Origin: Agromyces sp. Marseille-P2726
GTDB taxonomy: Bacteria; Actinomycetota; Actinomycetes; Actinomycetales; Microbacteriaceae
DNA length: 64,000 nucleotides
Direction of reading: 5' to 3'
NCBI RefSeq assembly: GCF_902809835.1
Contig: NZ_CADDWM010000015.1
Span: forward strand, 62,001-126,000
The notes beneath the pieces are model-generated. The model was not told the DNA's origin and searched no databases. It saw only the letters and a list, made by a program, of their open reading frames with translations. Of the stretch, positions 16,871 through 27,102 are shown in pieces (within the stretch, counting starts at the first letter, position 1; each line of letters starts with the position of its first letter). The position numbers were made by a program, and so were the translations under genes.

Positions 16871-17824
16871 ATGGACATCGAACGCATCCACACCCCCGTC
16901 ATGCTCGAGCGCACCGTCGAGCTGCTCGCTCCCGCCATCGAGGGTGAGCACGCCGTGCTGGTCGATGCCACCCTCGGCATGGGCGGGCACAGCCGGGCGT
17001 TCCTCGAGCGGTTCCCGAAGCTCACCGTCATCGGCCTCGACCGCGACACCGACGCGCTGGCGATCGCCCGTGAGCGCCTCGCCCCATTCGGCGACCGCGC
17101 TCGATTCGTGCACACCGTCTACGACGGCATCGCCCAGGCGATCCGGTCGGAGGGCTTCGACGAGGTGCAGGGCGTGCTCTTCGACCTCGGGGTCTCATCG
17201 CTGCAGCTCGACCGCGCCGAGCGCGGGTTCGCTTACGCGAAGGATGCCCCGCTCGACATGCGCATGGACTCGAGTCGCGGTCGCACGGCCGCCGACGTCA
17301 TCGCCGAGTCGAGCGAGCAGGAGCTGCGCCGCATCTTCCAGGAGTACGGCGAGGAGAAGCTCGCGCAGCGCTACGCCCGTGCGATCGTCACGGCCCGTGC
17401 CGAGGCGCCGATCACGCGCTCCGCTCAGCTCGTCGCCATCCTCACCGACGCGACGCCCGTCGCGGTGCAGCGGCAGGGCCACCCGGCCAAGCGCGTCTTC
17501 CAGGCGCTGCGCATCGAGGTGAACGAGGAGCTCTCGGTGCTCGAACGCGCCGTTCCCGCAGCCCTCGACGCCGTCGCCATCGGAGGGCGGATCGTCGTGC
17601 CGGCGTACCAATCGCTCGAGGATCGCATCGTGAAGCGAGCGCTGCAGGTCGCCTCGGGCTCGACGGCTCCGGCCGGGCTTCCGATGGAACTGCCCGAACA
17701 CCGCCCGCAGTTCCGGCTCCTCGTCCGAGGCGCCGAGCTCGCGAGCGAATCCGAGCAGGCGGAGAACCCGCGTGCCAAGCCAGTGCGGCTGCGCGCCGCC
17801 GAACGAGTGAGGAGGCCGTCGTGA
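16871..17824 (+). CDS. rsmH: 16S rRNA (cytosine(1402)-N(4))-methyltransferase
   Basis: An S-adenosylmethionine methyltransferase of 317 residues (formerly MraW) that modifies C1402 in the ribosomal decoding centre. The SAM loop DATLGMGGHSRAFL lies at about 33-46. Further family motifs are GVLFDLGVSSLQLD near 107-120 and QALRIEVNEELS near 215. GAAGGAA precedes the ATG at 16871. Its stop overlaps the start of the next gene by GTGA, so translation is coupled. The gene is normal in length and place. Confidence 0.96.
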   Translation: MDIERIHTPVMLERTVELLAPAIEGEHAVLVDATLGMGGHSRAFLERFPKLTVIGLDRDTDALAIARERLAPFGDRARFVHTVYDGIAQAIRSEGFDEVQGVLFDLGVSSLQLDRAERGFAYAKDAPLDMRMDSSRGRTAADVIAESSEQELRRIFQEYGEEKLAQRYARAIVTARAEAPITRSAQLVAILTDATPVAVQRQGHPAKRVFQALRIEVNEELSVLERAVPAALDAVAIGGRIVVPAYQSLEDRIVKRALQVASGSTAPAGLPMELPEHRPQFRLLVRGAELASESEQAENPRAKPVRLRAAERVRRPS

Positions 17825-18402
17825 CTGTACTGCCGGCCCGATCCCTTCCCGAACCCCGCCCGAGCGGGCCGAAGCCGCCACGGCGACTGCGGCCGGTCCC
17901 CGAACCGGCGCAGCGGCGTGCGAAGCCGAGACTCGTCTACGCCATCGTCGCACTCGGCGGCGTGGCCGTGATCGTGGTCGCCCAACTGCTCCTCTCGATC
18001 GCGGTGGCCCAGGGCGCATACGAGATCGACGGCTACCAGCTCCGGCAGGCGGTGCTGGCGAGGGAGGAGCAGAAGCTTTCGGAGGACCTCGACCGCGTGC
18101 AGTCCCCGCAGTACCTGGCCATGAACGCCGAAGCGCTGGGAATGGTGCCGAACACGAGTCCGGTGTACCTGCGGCTCTCCGACGGTGCCGTGCTCGGCGA
18201 GCCGACCCCTGCGACCGGTGGGGTCGCGGCATCCGGCCCGCTCGTGCCGAATGCCCTCCTCGACGGCGTGCCGCCCGTCACCGAGCAGGCGGGGCAGACT
18301 CCGAACGGGGCAGCATCGAGCGAGGCGCAACCCGCAGCGCCCGAGACGCCCCCGGTCGTCCCGCCGCCGAGCGACGGCCTGCCGACACCCGCAACGCACT
18401 GA
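17821..18402 (+). CDS. FtsL-like septal membrane protein
   Basis: A 193-residue single-pass protein. The basic Pro/Arg-rich cytoplasmic tail (1-38) is followed by a membrane helix (about 40-62, LVYAIVALGGVAVIVVAQLLL) and a short coiled-coil-like stretch (about 70-95, QLRQAVLAREEQKLSEDLDRVQ). A Pro/Ala-rich outer tail follows. The topology and position between rsmH and ftsI match FtsL/Rv2164c, which holds FtsQ and FtsB-like partners at the septum. Sequence conservation of FtsL is weak, so the call leans on position. GTG overlaps the rsmH stop by 4 bp. Confidence 0.8.
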   Translation: MTVLPARSLPEPRPSGPKPPRRLRPVPEPAQRRAKPRLVYAIVALGGVAVIVVAQLLLSIAVAQGAYEIDGYQLRQAVLAREEQKLSEDLDRVQSPQYLAMNAEALGMVPNTSPVYLRLSDGAVLGEPTPATGGVAASGPLVPNALLDGVPPVTEQAGQTPNGAASSEAQPAAPETPPVVPPPSDGLPTPATH

Positions 18403-18424
18403 GCGCCGAACCGGAAGGGACTCG

Positions 18425-20266
18425 ATGAATCGCACGACGACCCGGCATCCCATGCGCAGGATCGTCCTGGCGGCCGTCCTGCTCGTCGCCATGGTGGCCG
18501 TGTTCGTCGTCCGACTCGTCGATCTCCAGGTCGTGCGGGCGGCCGAGCTGAGCGAGGAGGCCCAGGGCCGGCGGTCGGTGACCGTACCGGTCTACGGGGC
18601 CCGCGGCGACATCGTCGACGCCGACGGCACCATCCTCGCCGACACCGTCATGCGCTACGACATCGCGCTGTCGCCGAAGAACGCGACGGCCGGACCGATC
18701 ACGCGATACGAGCCCGACCCGTCCGACCCAGACTCGTCGAGATCCGTCGACATCCCGCTGGAGCAGACCGCCGAAGAGCTCGGATCGGTCGTGGGGCTCA
18801 CCGGTGAACAGGTGCAGGGCATCATCTCGGCGGCACTCGCCGACGATCCCGAGTCCGACTTCGCGTACGTCGCGAAACTCGTCGACACGGCGACGTACGA
18901 GAAGGTGAAGGAGCTCGACATCCCGTGGGTCGTGCCGTACCCGCACCCGAGCCGGACCTACCCCAACGGTGCGGTCGCGGGCAATCTGCTCGGCTTCGTC
19001 CGGGCCGACGACGGCCAACCGCTGGCGGGTGTCGAGCTCTCCGAGGACGCATGCCTCGCCGGGCGAAACGGCGAGGTGAGCTGGCTGCACAGCCTCGAGG
19101 ACTGGGTGCAGATCCCGGGCACGGAGGTCGTCCACGAGCAGGCCCGCGACGGCGGCACACTCCGCCTCACGATCGACTCCGACCTGCAGTGGATGGTGCA
19201 GCGCATCGCCGAGGCCCAGGTGCAGGCGACCGGTGCCGAGTGGGCGACGGTGACGGTCATGGAGGCGAAGACGGGGCGCCTCCTCGCGGTCGCCGACGTG
19301 CCGACCATCGATCCGAACGAGCCGACGGCCACCGCCGAGGGTGATCGCGGCTCCCGCGCGTTCACGGCCCCCTACGAGCCCGGATCGACGTTCAAGTCGC
19401 TGACCGCGGCATCCGTCATCGATGCCGGCAAGGCGGATGCGCTGAGCCAGATCATCTCGGGTTACCAGTACCTCCCGCCGAACGGCGCCGACATCACCGA
19501 CAGCTTCTTCCACGAGGACACGCCGTACACGCTCACGGGCGTGCTCATCGATTCCTCGAACACGGGGATGTCGCGATTCGGCGAGCGGCTCACCGACGAC
19601 CAGCGGTACGAGTACATGCAGCGGTTCGGGCTCGGCGAGGTCACCGAGGTCGGATTCCCTGGCGAGGAGCCGGGCGATCTCCACGGCGGGCCCGAGGCGT
19701 GGGACAACCAGACGCAGTACGCAACGATGTTCGGACAGGGCCTGACGACCACTGCGGTGCAGATCGCGAGCATCTACCAGACGATCGCCAACGGGGGCGT
19801 CCGGATGCCCGTGCGGCTCGTCGACGGCTGCGGCGATGAGGCGGCGGGCGACGCGACGGGCGAGGCCGTCGGATCCGCCGACGGGGAGGACGGGCCCGTT
19901 GGAACGCGCGTCATCTCCGAAGACGCGGCCGATCAGACGGCCGCGATGCTCGAGCGCGTGTACCTCGAGGGATGGCTCGCCGACGAGTGGGAGATCCCCG
20001 GATACCGGGTCGCGGCGAAGACCGGCACCGCACAGGTTCCCGACGGCAACGGCGGCTACCTCAGCGGCTACCTCGTCTCGGTGTCGGGATTCGCCCCGGC
20101 CGATGACCCCCGCTTCGTCGTTTCGGTGAGCATCATGAATCCCGTTAAGATGAACTCGTCCGCCGCATCCGCTCCCGTCTTCCAACAGGTGATGAGTCAG
20201 GTGCTGAAGAAGTATCGGACGGTTCCATCCGGCGCTCCGGCGCCCGAGCTGCCAGCCACCTGGTGA
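18425..20266 (+). CDS. ftsI: division-specific penicillin-binding protein 3 (FtsI/PbpB)
   Basis: A class B transpeptidase of 613 residues that cross-links septal peptidoglycan. The N-terminal anchor helix (about 10-32) is followed by the pedestal domain (RGDIVDADGTILADT) and the transpeptidase domain. The active-site motifs are STFK with nucleophile Ser321, SSN near 379-381, and KTGT from Lys532. It lacks C-terminal PASTA repeats, which some actinobacterial homologues and all PBP2x enzymes carry. GGAAGGGA precedes the ATG at 18425. It works with FtsW, encoded 7.4 kb downstream. Confidence 0.95.
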   Translation: MNRTTTRHPMRRIVLAAVLLVAMVAVFVVRLVDLQVVRAAELSEEAQGRRSVTVPVYGARGDIVDADGTILADTVMRYDIALSPKNATAGPITRYEPDPSDPDSSRSVDIPLEQTAEELGSVVGLTGEQVQGIISAALADDPESDFAYVAKLVDTATYEKVKELDIPWVVPYPHPSRTYPNGAVAGNLLGFVRADDGQPLAGVELSEDACLAGRNGEVSWLHSLEDWVQIPGTEVVHEQARDGGTLRLTIDSDLQWMVQRIAEAQVQATGAEWATVTVMEAKTGRLLAVADVPTIDPNEPTATAEGDRGSRAFTAPYEPGSTFKSLTAASVIDAGKADALSQIISGYQYLPPNGADITDSFFHEDTPYTLTGVLIDSSNTGMSRFGERLTDDQRYEYMQRFGLGEVTEVGFPGEEPGDLHGGPEAWDNQTQYATMFGQGLTTTAVQIASIYQTIANGGVRMPVRLVDGCGDEAAGDATGEAVGSADGEDGPVGTRVISEDAADQTAAMLERVYLEGWLADEWEIPGYRVAAKTGTAQVPDGNGGYLSGYLVSVSGFAPADDPRFVVSVSIMNPVKMNSSAASAPVFQQVMSQVLKKYRTVPSGAPAPELPATW

Positions 20267-20279
20267 GAAAGTTGGGTTC

Positions 20280-21827
20280 GTGACCGGATCGCCTCCAACG
20301 GCCCTCCGGCCGCAGCATCCGAGCCCCCGATCCCTGCACGGCTTGGCCGAGGCGTTCGATCTCGACGTGCGCGGCGACATCTCCGGGCTCGAGGTGACCG
20401 GCGTGGTCCTCGCCTCTTCGGCCGTGCAACCGGGCGACCTGTACGTGGGAGTGCCGGGCCGCAACGTGCACGGCGCATCGTTCGCGGCGGCCGCCCGCGA
20501 CGCCCGAGCGGTGGCGGTGCTGACGGATGCCGCGGGCGCCGAGCTCGCCGCCGACGCGGGCCTGCCCATCCTCGTGACCGACGACGCCCGCGCCGCCCTG
20601 GGCGACGTGGCGGCCTGGATCCACCGCACGGCCGAGAACCCGGCGACGCTCTTCGCCGTCACGGGCACGAACGGCAAGACGAGCGTGGTGTACCTCCTGT
20701 ACGGCATCCTCCGCCAGCTCGGCGTGGTGGCTGGGCTCACCTCGACCGCCGAGCGCCGCATCGGCGACGAAGCAGTCACGAGCTCGCTCACGACCCCCGA
20801 GGCCAGCGAGCTCCACGCCCTGTTGGCGCGCATGCGGGAGGTCGACGTGCGCGGCGTCGGCATCGAGGTCTCAGCTCAGGCGCTGAGCCGTCACCGGGTC
20901 GACGGCCTCGTCTTCGACGTCGTCGGGTTCACGAACCTGAGCCACGACCACCTCGACGACTACGCGTCGATGGACGTCTACTTCGAGGCCAAGCGGGAGC
21001 TCTTCCAGCCCGAGCGGTCGCGTCGCGGCGTCGTCACCATCGATTCCGACTGGGGCCGCCGCCTCGTCTCCGAATCCCGCATCCCCGTCACGACGCTCAG
21101 CACGAATCCCGAGGTCGAGGCCGATTGGCGCCTCGTCGTGCTCGACGAGACCGCGACCCACACCTCATTCGTGCTCGAAGGTGCCGATGGCAGGCGCCTC
21201 CAGACCAGGGTTCCCCTGATCGGCCGGTTCATGGCCGCCAACGCCGCCCTCGCGATCGTCATGCTCGTCGAATCGGGGTACGACCTCGACCAGGTCGCGC
21301 ACGTGCTCGAGCGCGACGGCGGCATCGACGCGTACATCCCTGGCCGTGCCGAACGCGTCTCCGGCGAGAGCGGACCCATCGTCTACATCGACTACGGCCA
21401 CACTCCCGACGCGTTCCAGCAGACCCTCGACGCCATCCGCCGCATCGCGACGGGCCGGCTCATCATGCTGTTCGGCGCCGACGGCGACCGAGACAGCACG
21501 AAGCGCGCCGAGATGGGCGCCATCGCGGCACGCGGCGCCGACATCGTCGTCATCACCGACTTCCATCCGCGCTTCGAGGATCCCGCCGCGATCCGGGCCG
21601 CGCTCATCTCCGGGGCTCGAGCGGCCGTGCCCGACCGTGAGATCCACGAGGTCCCCGACCCGAGGGCGGCATTCCGGCAGGCACTCGCTCTCGCGAGCGA
21701 GAACGATGTCATCCTCTACGCTGGTCCCGGCCACGAGGAGTACCACGAGGTGAAGGGCGTGAAGATCCCATACTCGGCACGAGACGACGCGAAGCAGGCC
21801 CTGCGTGAGGCGGGCTGGCCCGCATGA
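20280..21827 (+). CDS. murE: UDP-N-acetylmuramoyl-L-alanyl-D-glutamate--diamino acid ligase (MurE)
   Basis: A Mur ligase of 515 residues that adds the third stem-peptide residue. The ATP loop TGTNGKT lies at 128-134. The central HxxxH-type region lies around SHDHLDDYASM, and the C-terminal domain has IDYGHTPDAFQQTL. The residue-selecting motif is atypical: where meso-DAP enzymes have DNPR, this protein has FHPR (428-431) in ITDFHPRFEDP. That argues against meso-DAP and for another third residue, such as the diaminobutyrate, ornithine, lysine or homoserine found in group B peptidoglycans of Microbacteriaceae. The exact substrate is not readable. GTG start; ATGA overlap with murF. Confidence 0.93.
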   Translation: MTGSPPTALRPQHPSPRSLHGLAEAFDLDVRGDISGLEVTGVVLASSAVQPGDLYVGVPGRNVHGASFAAAARDARAVAVLTDAAGAELAADAGLPILVTDDARAALGDVAAWIHRTAENPATLFAVTGTNGKTSVVYLLYGILRQLGVVAGLTSTAERRIGDEAVTSSLTTPEASELHALLARMREVDVRGVGIEVSAQALSRHRVDGLVFDVVGFTNLSHDHLDDYASMDVYFEAKRELFQPERSRRGVVTIDSDWGRRLVSESRIPVTTLSTNPEVEADWRLVVLDETATHTSFVLEGADGRRLQTRVPLIGRFMAANAALAIVMLVESGYDLDQVAHVLERDGGIDAYIPGRAERVSGESGPIVYIDYGHTPDAFQQTLDAIRRIATGRLIMLFGADGDRDSTKRAEMGAIAARGADIVVITDFHPRFEDPAAIRAALISGARAAVPDREIHEVPDPRAAFRQALALASENDVILYAGPGHEEYHEVKGVKIPYSARDDAKQALREAGWPA

Positions 21828-23236
21828 TCGCCCTGACCCTCGCCGAGATCGCATCGGCGGTCGGCGGCACGCTGCGCACCGACCGTACGGATGCCGCCCC
21901 TGAGACGGTGATCGACGGCGCCGTCACCACCGACTCCCGCGAGATCGTCCCCGGTGGGGTCTTCTTCGCCAAGCGCGGCGAGTTCGACGACGGCCACCGG
22001 TTCGCTCCGGCGGCAGTCGAGCATGGCGCGGCCCTCGTCGTCGTCGAGCACGAACTGGACCTCGCCGTTCCGCAGGTCGTCGTCGCAGACACGGTCGACG
22101 CTCTCGGTGCCCTGGCCGCCGAGGTGGTACGCCGCGTGCGCGACGGTGGCGACCTCCGCATCGTCGGGGTCACGGGTTCGAACGGCAAGACCACCACGAA
22201 GAACCTCCTGCGCACGGTGCTCGAACGCGTCGGCCCGACGGTCGCCGCGCGAGCCTCGTTCAACAACGAGGTGGGGGCGCCGATCACGATGCTCGAGCTC
22301 ACCCACCAGACCCGGTTCCTCGTGGCCGAGATGGGCGCGTCGGCCGTCGGCGAGATCGCACGCCTCGTGCGGATGGCGCGTCCCGACGTGGGCATCGTCC
22401 TGAAGGTCGGCCTGGCGCACGCCGGCGAGTTCGGCGGCATCGAGCAGACGGTGCGTGCCAAGTCCGAGATGGTGACCGACCTACTGGAATCGGATGTCGC
22501 GGTGCTGAACGCCGACGATCCTCGGGTCGCGCCCATGGCCGATCTCACGAGGGCCCGGGTCGTCAGATTCGGGCTGGGGCCCGACGCCGACGTCCGCGCG
22601 GTCGACGTCGTGACGCATGCCCGCGGTACCGACTTCACGGTGCAGCTCGCGACCGGCGAGTCCGCGCGCGTGCGCTTCGGGGTGCTCGGTGAGCACCATG
22701 TCATGAACGCCCTGGCGGCGGTCGCGGCATCCGTCGAGCTCGGCGTGCCGCTGCCGACCATCGTCGAGGGCCTCGAATCGGTGACGCTCGCCGAACGCTG
22801 GCGAATGCAGGTGATGGGTGGCCGCGACGGCATCACGGTCATCAACGACGCGTACAACGCGAGCCCCGATTCGATGTCGGCGGCGTTGAAGACCCTCGCC
22901 CAGGTGAAGGCGCCCGGAACGCGCACGATCGCCGTGCTGGGCGAGATGAGCGAACTCGGCGAGTTCTCGGGGGAGGAGCACGACGCCATCGGCCTCCTGG
23001 CGGTGCGGCTCGGCATCTCGCAGCTCGTGGTCGTGGGGCAGGGTGCGCGTCGCCTGCACATCTCGGCGATCAACGAGGGCTCGTGGGACGGCGAGTCGGC
23101 CTTCGTCGAGTCCGCCGACGAGGCCTTCGACCTCGTCGTCTCCATGGCGCGCCCGGGTGACACGGTGCTCGTGAAATCGTCGAACGCGGCGGGTCTGCGC
23201 CTCCTCGGCGACCGACTGGGAGAATGGTTCGCGTGA
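21824..23236 (+). CDS. murF: UDP-N-acetylmuramoyl-tripeptide--D-alanyl-D-alanine ligase
   Basis: A Mur ligase of 470 residues that attaches D-Ala-D-Ala, finishing the UDP-MurNAc-pentapeptide. The P-loop [11 protein letters not shown] lies at about 117-127. The central [14 protein letters not shown] and the C-terminal [16 protein letters not shown] are family signatures. The ATG overlaps the murE stop (ATGA), and the TGA is shared with mraY. The length is typical. Confidence 0.96.
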   Translation: MIALTLAEIASAVGGTLRTDRTDAAPETVIDGAVTTDSREIVPGGVFFAKRGEFDDGHRFAPAAVEHGAALVVVEHELDLAVPQVVVADTVDALGALAAEVVRRVRDGGDLRIVGVTGSNGKTTTKNLLRTVLERVGPTVAARASFNNEVGAPITMLELTHQTRFLVAEMGASAVGEIARLVRMARPDVGIVLKVGLAHAGEFGGIEQTVRAKSEMVTDLLESDVAVLNADDPRVAPMADLTRARVVRFGLGPDADVRAVDVVTHARGTDFTVQLATGESARVRFGVLGEHHVMNALAAVAASVELGVPLPTIVEGLESVTLAERWRMQVMGGRDGITVINDAYNASPDSMSAALKTLAQVKAPGTRTIAVLGEMSELGEFSGEEHDAIGLLAVRLGISQLVVVGQGARRLHISAINEGSWDGESAFVESADEAFDLVVSMARPGDTVLVKSSNAAGLRLLGDRLGEWFA

Positions 23237-24330
23237 GAGCACTGTTGTCCGCCGGGGCGTTGTCCCTCGCCTTCACGCTCTTCCTGACCCCGCTGTTCAT
23301 CCGCCTCTTCACGCGGATCGGCTGGGGACAGTTCATTCGAGACGATGGCCCCAAGAGCCACCACGTCAAGCGCGGCACGCCCACGATGGGCGGCATCATC
23401 TTCATCCTGGGCACCCTCTTCGGGTACTTCACGGCGACCCTCGTGGTGAGCAACGAACCGCCGACCGCGTCGGGCCTGCTCGTCCTGCTCATGATGGTGG
23501 GGCTCGGGCTCGTCGGCTTCATCGACGACTTCCTGAAGACCCGCAAGAAGCAGAGCCTGGGTCTCGGTGGCTGGGCGAAGGTCGCGGGCCAGGTGGTGGT
23601 CGCGACGGTCTTCGCGCTGCTCGCCCTGCAGTTCCCCAACGAGCAGAACGTGACGCCCGCCAACACGAGCATCTCGTTCATCCGCGATCTGCCGCTCGAC
23701 TTCATGGTGTTCGGCACGGTGGTCGGCATCATCCTGTACGTCATCTGGATCTGCCTCCTCACGGTGGGCGCCTCCAACGCGGTGAACGTGACCGACGGCC
23801 TCGACGGGCTGGCGGGTGGGGCATCGATCCTCGCGATCGGCTCGTTCGTCATCATCGGGTTCTGGCAGTTCAACCAGTCGTGCTTCAGCGAGAACCTCAA
23901 CCCGAGCGACGCGTACCGGTGCTACGAGGTCCGCGATCCACTCGACCTGGCGATCGTCGCCACGGCCATCGTGGGCGGGCTCATCGGCTTCCTCTGGTGG
24001 AACACCAATCCGGCGCACATCTACATGGGCGACACCGGCTCGCTCGCGCTCGGCGGCGCCCTCGCTGCACTCGGCATCGTCAGCCACACCGAGCTGCTCC
24101 TCGTGCTCATCGGCGGTCTCTTCGTCATCGAGACCGGATCGGTGATCGTGCAGCGGGCGTACTTCAAGCTCACCGGGGGTAAACGCATCTTCCTGATGAG
24201 TCCGATCCACCACCACTTCGAGCTCAAGGGCTGGGCCGAGGTCACCATCGTCGTGCGCTTCTGGATCATCGGCGGCCTGCTCGTGGCGGCGGGCGTCGGC
24301 AGCTTCTACTTCGAATGGCTGCAGAGTTGA
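23233..24330 (+). CDS. mraY: phospho-N-acetylmuramoyl-pentapeptide transferase
   Basis: A polytopic membrane enzyme of 365 residues with about ten helices that moves phospho-MurNAc-pentapeptide onto undecaprenyl phosphate, giving lipid I. The catalytic motifs are [10 protein letters not shown] (DDxxK, near 98-107), [12 protein letters not shown] (near 182-193) and the HHHFELKG loop (near 325). The GTG at 23233 overlaps the murF stop (GTGA) and has GGGAG about 10 nt upstream. The in-frame ATG at 23224 would sit on top of the ribosome site. Confidence 0.96.
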   Translation: MRALLSAGALSLAFTLFLTPLFIRLFTRIGWGQFIRDDGPKSHHVKRGTPTMGGIIFILGTLFGYFTATLVVSNEPPTASGLLVLLMMVGLGLVGFIDDFLKTRKKQSLGLGGWAKVAGQVVVATVFALLALQFPNEQNVTPANTSISFIRDLPLDFMVFGTVVGIILYVIWICLLTVGASNAVNVTDGLDGLAGGASILAIGSFVIIGFWQFNQSCFSENLNPSDAYRCYEVRDPLDLAIVATAIVGGLIGFLWWNTNPAHIYMGDTGSLALGGALAALGIVSHTELLLVLIGGLFVIETGSVIVQRAYFKLTGGKRIFLMSPIHHHFELKGWAEVTIVVRFWIIGGLLVAAGVGSFYFEWLQS

Positions 24331-25889
24331 GCACGACGGATGCCGCGGCAGCCGCCGCTCGTCTCGATTCGCTCACCAGCTGGAACGCCGACTGGGGCGG
24401 GCTCCGCGTGGCGGTCCTCGGGCTCGGTGTCACGGGGTTCGCCGTGGCCGACACCCTGACCGAGCTGGGCGCCGACGTGCTCGTGCTCGCGCCCGAGGTC
24501 GACGACGATCGCGCGCGAATCCTCGAGGTCATCGGGGCGCGCCTCGTGCGGCATCCGCTCGATTCGGTGCCTGCCGAGCTCACCGAGTTCGGGCCCGAGC
24601 TCATGATCGCCTCGCCGGGCTTCCACCCCGACCACCCCGTGCTCGAATGGGCGGCGACGACGGGTGTCGCCGTCTGGGGCGACATCGAACTCGCCTGGCG
24701 GGTGCGCGACAAGGTCGACGCGGCCGACTGGATCCTCGTCACGGGGACGAACGGCAAGACCACCACCGTGCAGCTGGCGGCGACGTTCCTCGCGGCGAAC
24801 GGGCTGCGCGCCGCGCCGTGCGGCAACATCGGCGTGCCCGTGCTCCACGCCGTGCGCGACCCGGGAGGGTTCGACGTGCTCGTCGTGGAGCTCTCGAGCT
24901 TCCAGCTGCACCACCTGCCGAAGACGGGCCCGGGTGCGCTGCACCCCTGGGCGAGCGTCGTGCTCAACGTGGCCGACGACCACATCGACTGGCACGGATC
25001 GCTCGACGCGTATCGCGCGGCCAAGGCGACCGTGTACGAGAACACGAAGGTCGCCTGCGTGTACAACCGCGCCGACGAGGCGACCATGCACATGGTCGAG
25101 GAGGCCGAGGTCGAGGAGGGTGCGCGCGCCATCGGATTCGGCCTCGACGTACCCGGTCCCAGCGACTTCGGCGTCGTCGAGGGCATCCTCTGCGACCGTG
25201 CCTTCCTCGACGAGCGCCGCACCGCCGCGCTCGAGATCATCACGCTCGGCGAGCTCGAGCCGCATGGGCTCGCCGCGCCGCACATCGTGCAGAACATCCT
25301 CGCGGCGGCGGCCCTGGCTCGTTCGTACGGCGTGCCCGTCGGCGTGATCCACGATGCGCTCGGCGACTTCCGGCTCGATGAGCACCGTATCCAGCTGGTC
25401 GCGGTCGCCGGCGGGATCCGGTGGATCGACGACTCGAAGGCCACCAACCCCCATGCCGCCGAGGCATCCCTGCGGGCCTTCGGACGAGTGGTGTGGATCG
25501 TCGGCGGGCTTCTGAAGGGCGTCGACGCCGATGCCCTCGTCGCGGCCCACGTCGATCGGCTGCGGGCGGCGATCGTCATCGGCGTCGATCGAGCGGCCCT
25601 CGTCGCGGCGTTCGGGCGACACGCGCCTGATCTGCCGCTGTTCGAGGTGGTGGCGGATGACACTGAGACGGTGATGCCCGACGCGGTCGCACTGGCCGCG
25701 GCCGTCGCCGAATCCGGAGACACCGTGCTCCTCGCGCCGGCGGCGGCATCGATGGACCAGTTCGCCGACTACGCCGATCGCGGTCGGCGATTCCACGAGG
25801 CGGTCAGAGCGAGGCTGGGAGGTGAGGCGGATGGCGAATCCGCCCCGAACGGCCCGGCCGGCCCGGCCGCCCCGAACGCCGAAGTCTGA
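24315..25889 (+). CDS. murD: UDP-N-acetylmuramoylalanine--D-glutamate ligase
   Basis: A Mur ligase of 524 residues that adds D-Glu to UDP-MurNAc-L-Ala. It has an N-terminal Rossmann-like UDP domain ([18 protein letters not shown]), ATP loop [12 protein letters not shown] (about 143-154), and [17 protein letters not shown] with the conserved Lys in the C-terminal domain. A Pro/Ala-rich tail ends the protein. The ATG at 24315 overlaps mraY by 16 bp; an alternative TTG at 24327 would give a TTGA overlap. Its last 59 bp overlap the ftsW start. Confidence 0.95.
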   Translation: MAAELSTTDAAAAAARLDSLTSWNADWGGLRVAVLGLGVTGFAVADTLTELGADVLVLAPEVDDDRARILEVIGARLVRHPLDSVPAELTEFGPELMIASPGFHPDHPVLEWAATTGVAVWGDIELAWRVRDKVDAADWILVTGTNGKTTTVQLAATFLAANGLRAAPCGNIGVPVLHAVRDPGGFDVLVVELSSFQLHHLPKTGPGALHPWASVVLNVADDHIDWHGSLDAYRAAKATVYENTKVACVYNRADEATMHMVEEAEVEEGARAIGFGLDVPGPSDFGVVEGILCDRAFLDERRTAALEIITLGELEPHGLAAPHIVQNILAAAALARSYGVPVGVIHDALGDFRLDEHRIQLVAVAGGIRWIDDSKATNPHAAEASLRAFGRVVWIVGGLLKGVDADALVAAHVDRLRAAIVIGVDRAALVAAFGRHAPDLPLFEVVADDTETVMPDAVALAAAVAESGDTVLLAPAAASMDQFADYADRGRRFHEAVRARLGGEADGESAPNGPAGPAAPNAEV

Positions 25890-27102
25890 GGCCGGCGGCG
25901 TCTCGGCGGCTCGCATCCGGCTGGGTCGCGTCTTCAGGGTCGAGTCGAAGGACTACTTCCTGCTGCTCGGCACCACGCTCTTCCTTGTGGTCTTCGGCCT
26001 CGTCATGGTGCTCTCGTCCTCGTCGGTCGAGTCCAACCTCGAAGAGGGCGGATTCTTCGTCCAGGCCACGCGGCAGGGGGTCTACGCCCTCTTCGGCGTC
26101 CCGATCATGCTCATCTCCAGCCGCATGCCCGAACGCGTATGGATGCGCATCGCCTGGCCGCTGCTCCTCGTCGCCTGCGTCCTCCAGGTGCTCGTCATCG
26201 CTACGCCCCTCGGCATCACCGTCGGCGGCAACACGAACTGGCTGGCGCTCGGCCCCATTCCGCCGTTCCAGCCGTCGGAGCTCATCAAGGTGGCGCTCGT
26301 CATCTGGCTCGGGCTCATCGTCACGAAGAAGCAGGCGCAGCTCGACGACTTCGGCCATGGCATCGTGCCCATCCTGCTCATCGGGGGGGTCGCGATCGCC
26401 CTCGTGCTCATCGGCGGTGACCTCGGCACCGTCATGATCATGGGGGCGATGCTGCTCGGAGCCCTCTTCCTCATCGGCGTTCGATTCCGGCTCCTGCTGC
26501 CGCCCGTGCTCCTCGGCGCCGCGATCTTCGTGATCGTGGCGGTCTCGAGTGACAGCCGGATGCGGCGCATCACCGCATTTCTGCAGGAGAACTGCACGCA
26601 GTTCGACACAGAGGACTGCTGGCAGATCCAGCACGGACGCTTCGCCCTCGCCAACGGTGGGATCTTCGGCGTCGGTCTCGGCAACTCGACCGCGAAGTGG
26701 TCGTGGCTCCCGGCGGCGGACAACGACTTCATCTTCGCGATCATCGGCGAGGAACTCGGGCTGATCGGCGGGATCGTCGTGATCGGGCTTTTCGTCGTGC
26801 TCGCGATCGCCTTCGCACGCGTACTCCGGGCGGCACGCACCCCGTTCGCCAAGGCCGTCACGGCCGTCGTGCTCGTGTGGGTGGTCGGCCAGGCATGTGT
26901 CAATATCGGAGTCGTGCTCGGAGTGTTCCCCGTCCTCGGCGTACCGTTGCCGCTCGTCTCGGCCGGCGGTACCGCCCTGCTCACCACGCTCTTCGCGATC
27001 GGGGTCGTACTCTCCGTCGCGCGCGATCCCGAAGCGCAGGCCCGCACGGCCGCTCGCGCAGAGGCGCGCGCCGCCGCGAAGGCGTTGCGGACGCCTCGAT
27101 GA
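25831..27102 (+). CDS. ftsW: lipid II polymerase / septal SEDS protein FtsW
   Basis: A SEDS-family membrane glycosyltransferase of 423 residues with about ten helices that polymerises lipid II at the septum with FtsI. Signatures include VGGNTNWLALGPIPPFQPSE (extracellular loop), GGDLGTVMIMGAMLL with the family's catalytic-type acidic residue, and LPLVSAGGTALLTTLFAIG near the C-terminus. GGGAGG lies 8 nt before the ATG at 25831, inside murD. The GTG at 25822 is in frame but part of the ribosome site. ATGA joins it to murG. Confidence 0.95.
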   Translation: MANPPRTARPARPPRTPKSEAGGVSAARIRLGRVFRVESKDYFLLLGTTLFLVVFGLVMVLSSSSVESNLEEGGFFVQATRQGVYALFGVPIMLISSRMPERVWMRIAWPLLLVACVLQVLVIATPLGITVGGNTNWLALGPIPPFQPSELIKVALVIWLGLIVTKKQAQLDDFGHGIVPILLIGGVAIALVLIGGDLGTVMIMGAMLLGALFLIGVRFRLLLPPVLLGAAIFVIVAVSSDSRMRRITAFLQENCTQFDTEDCWQIQHGRFALANGGIFGVGLGNSTAKWSWLPAADNDFIFAIIGEELGLIGGIVVIGLFVVLAIAFARVLRAARTPFAKAVTAVVLVWVVGQACVNIGVVLGVFPVLGVPLPLVSAGGTALLTTLFAIGVVLSVARDPEAQARTAARAEARAAAKALRTPR

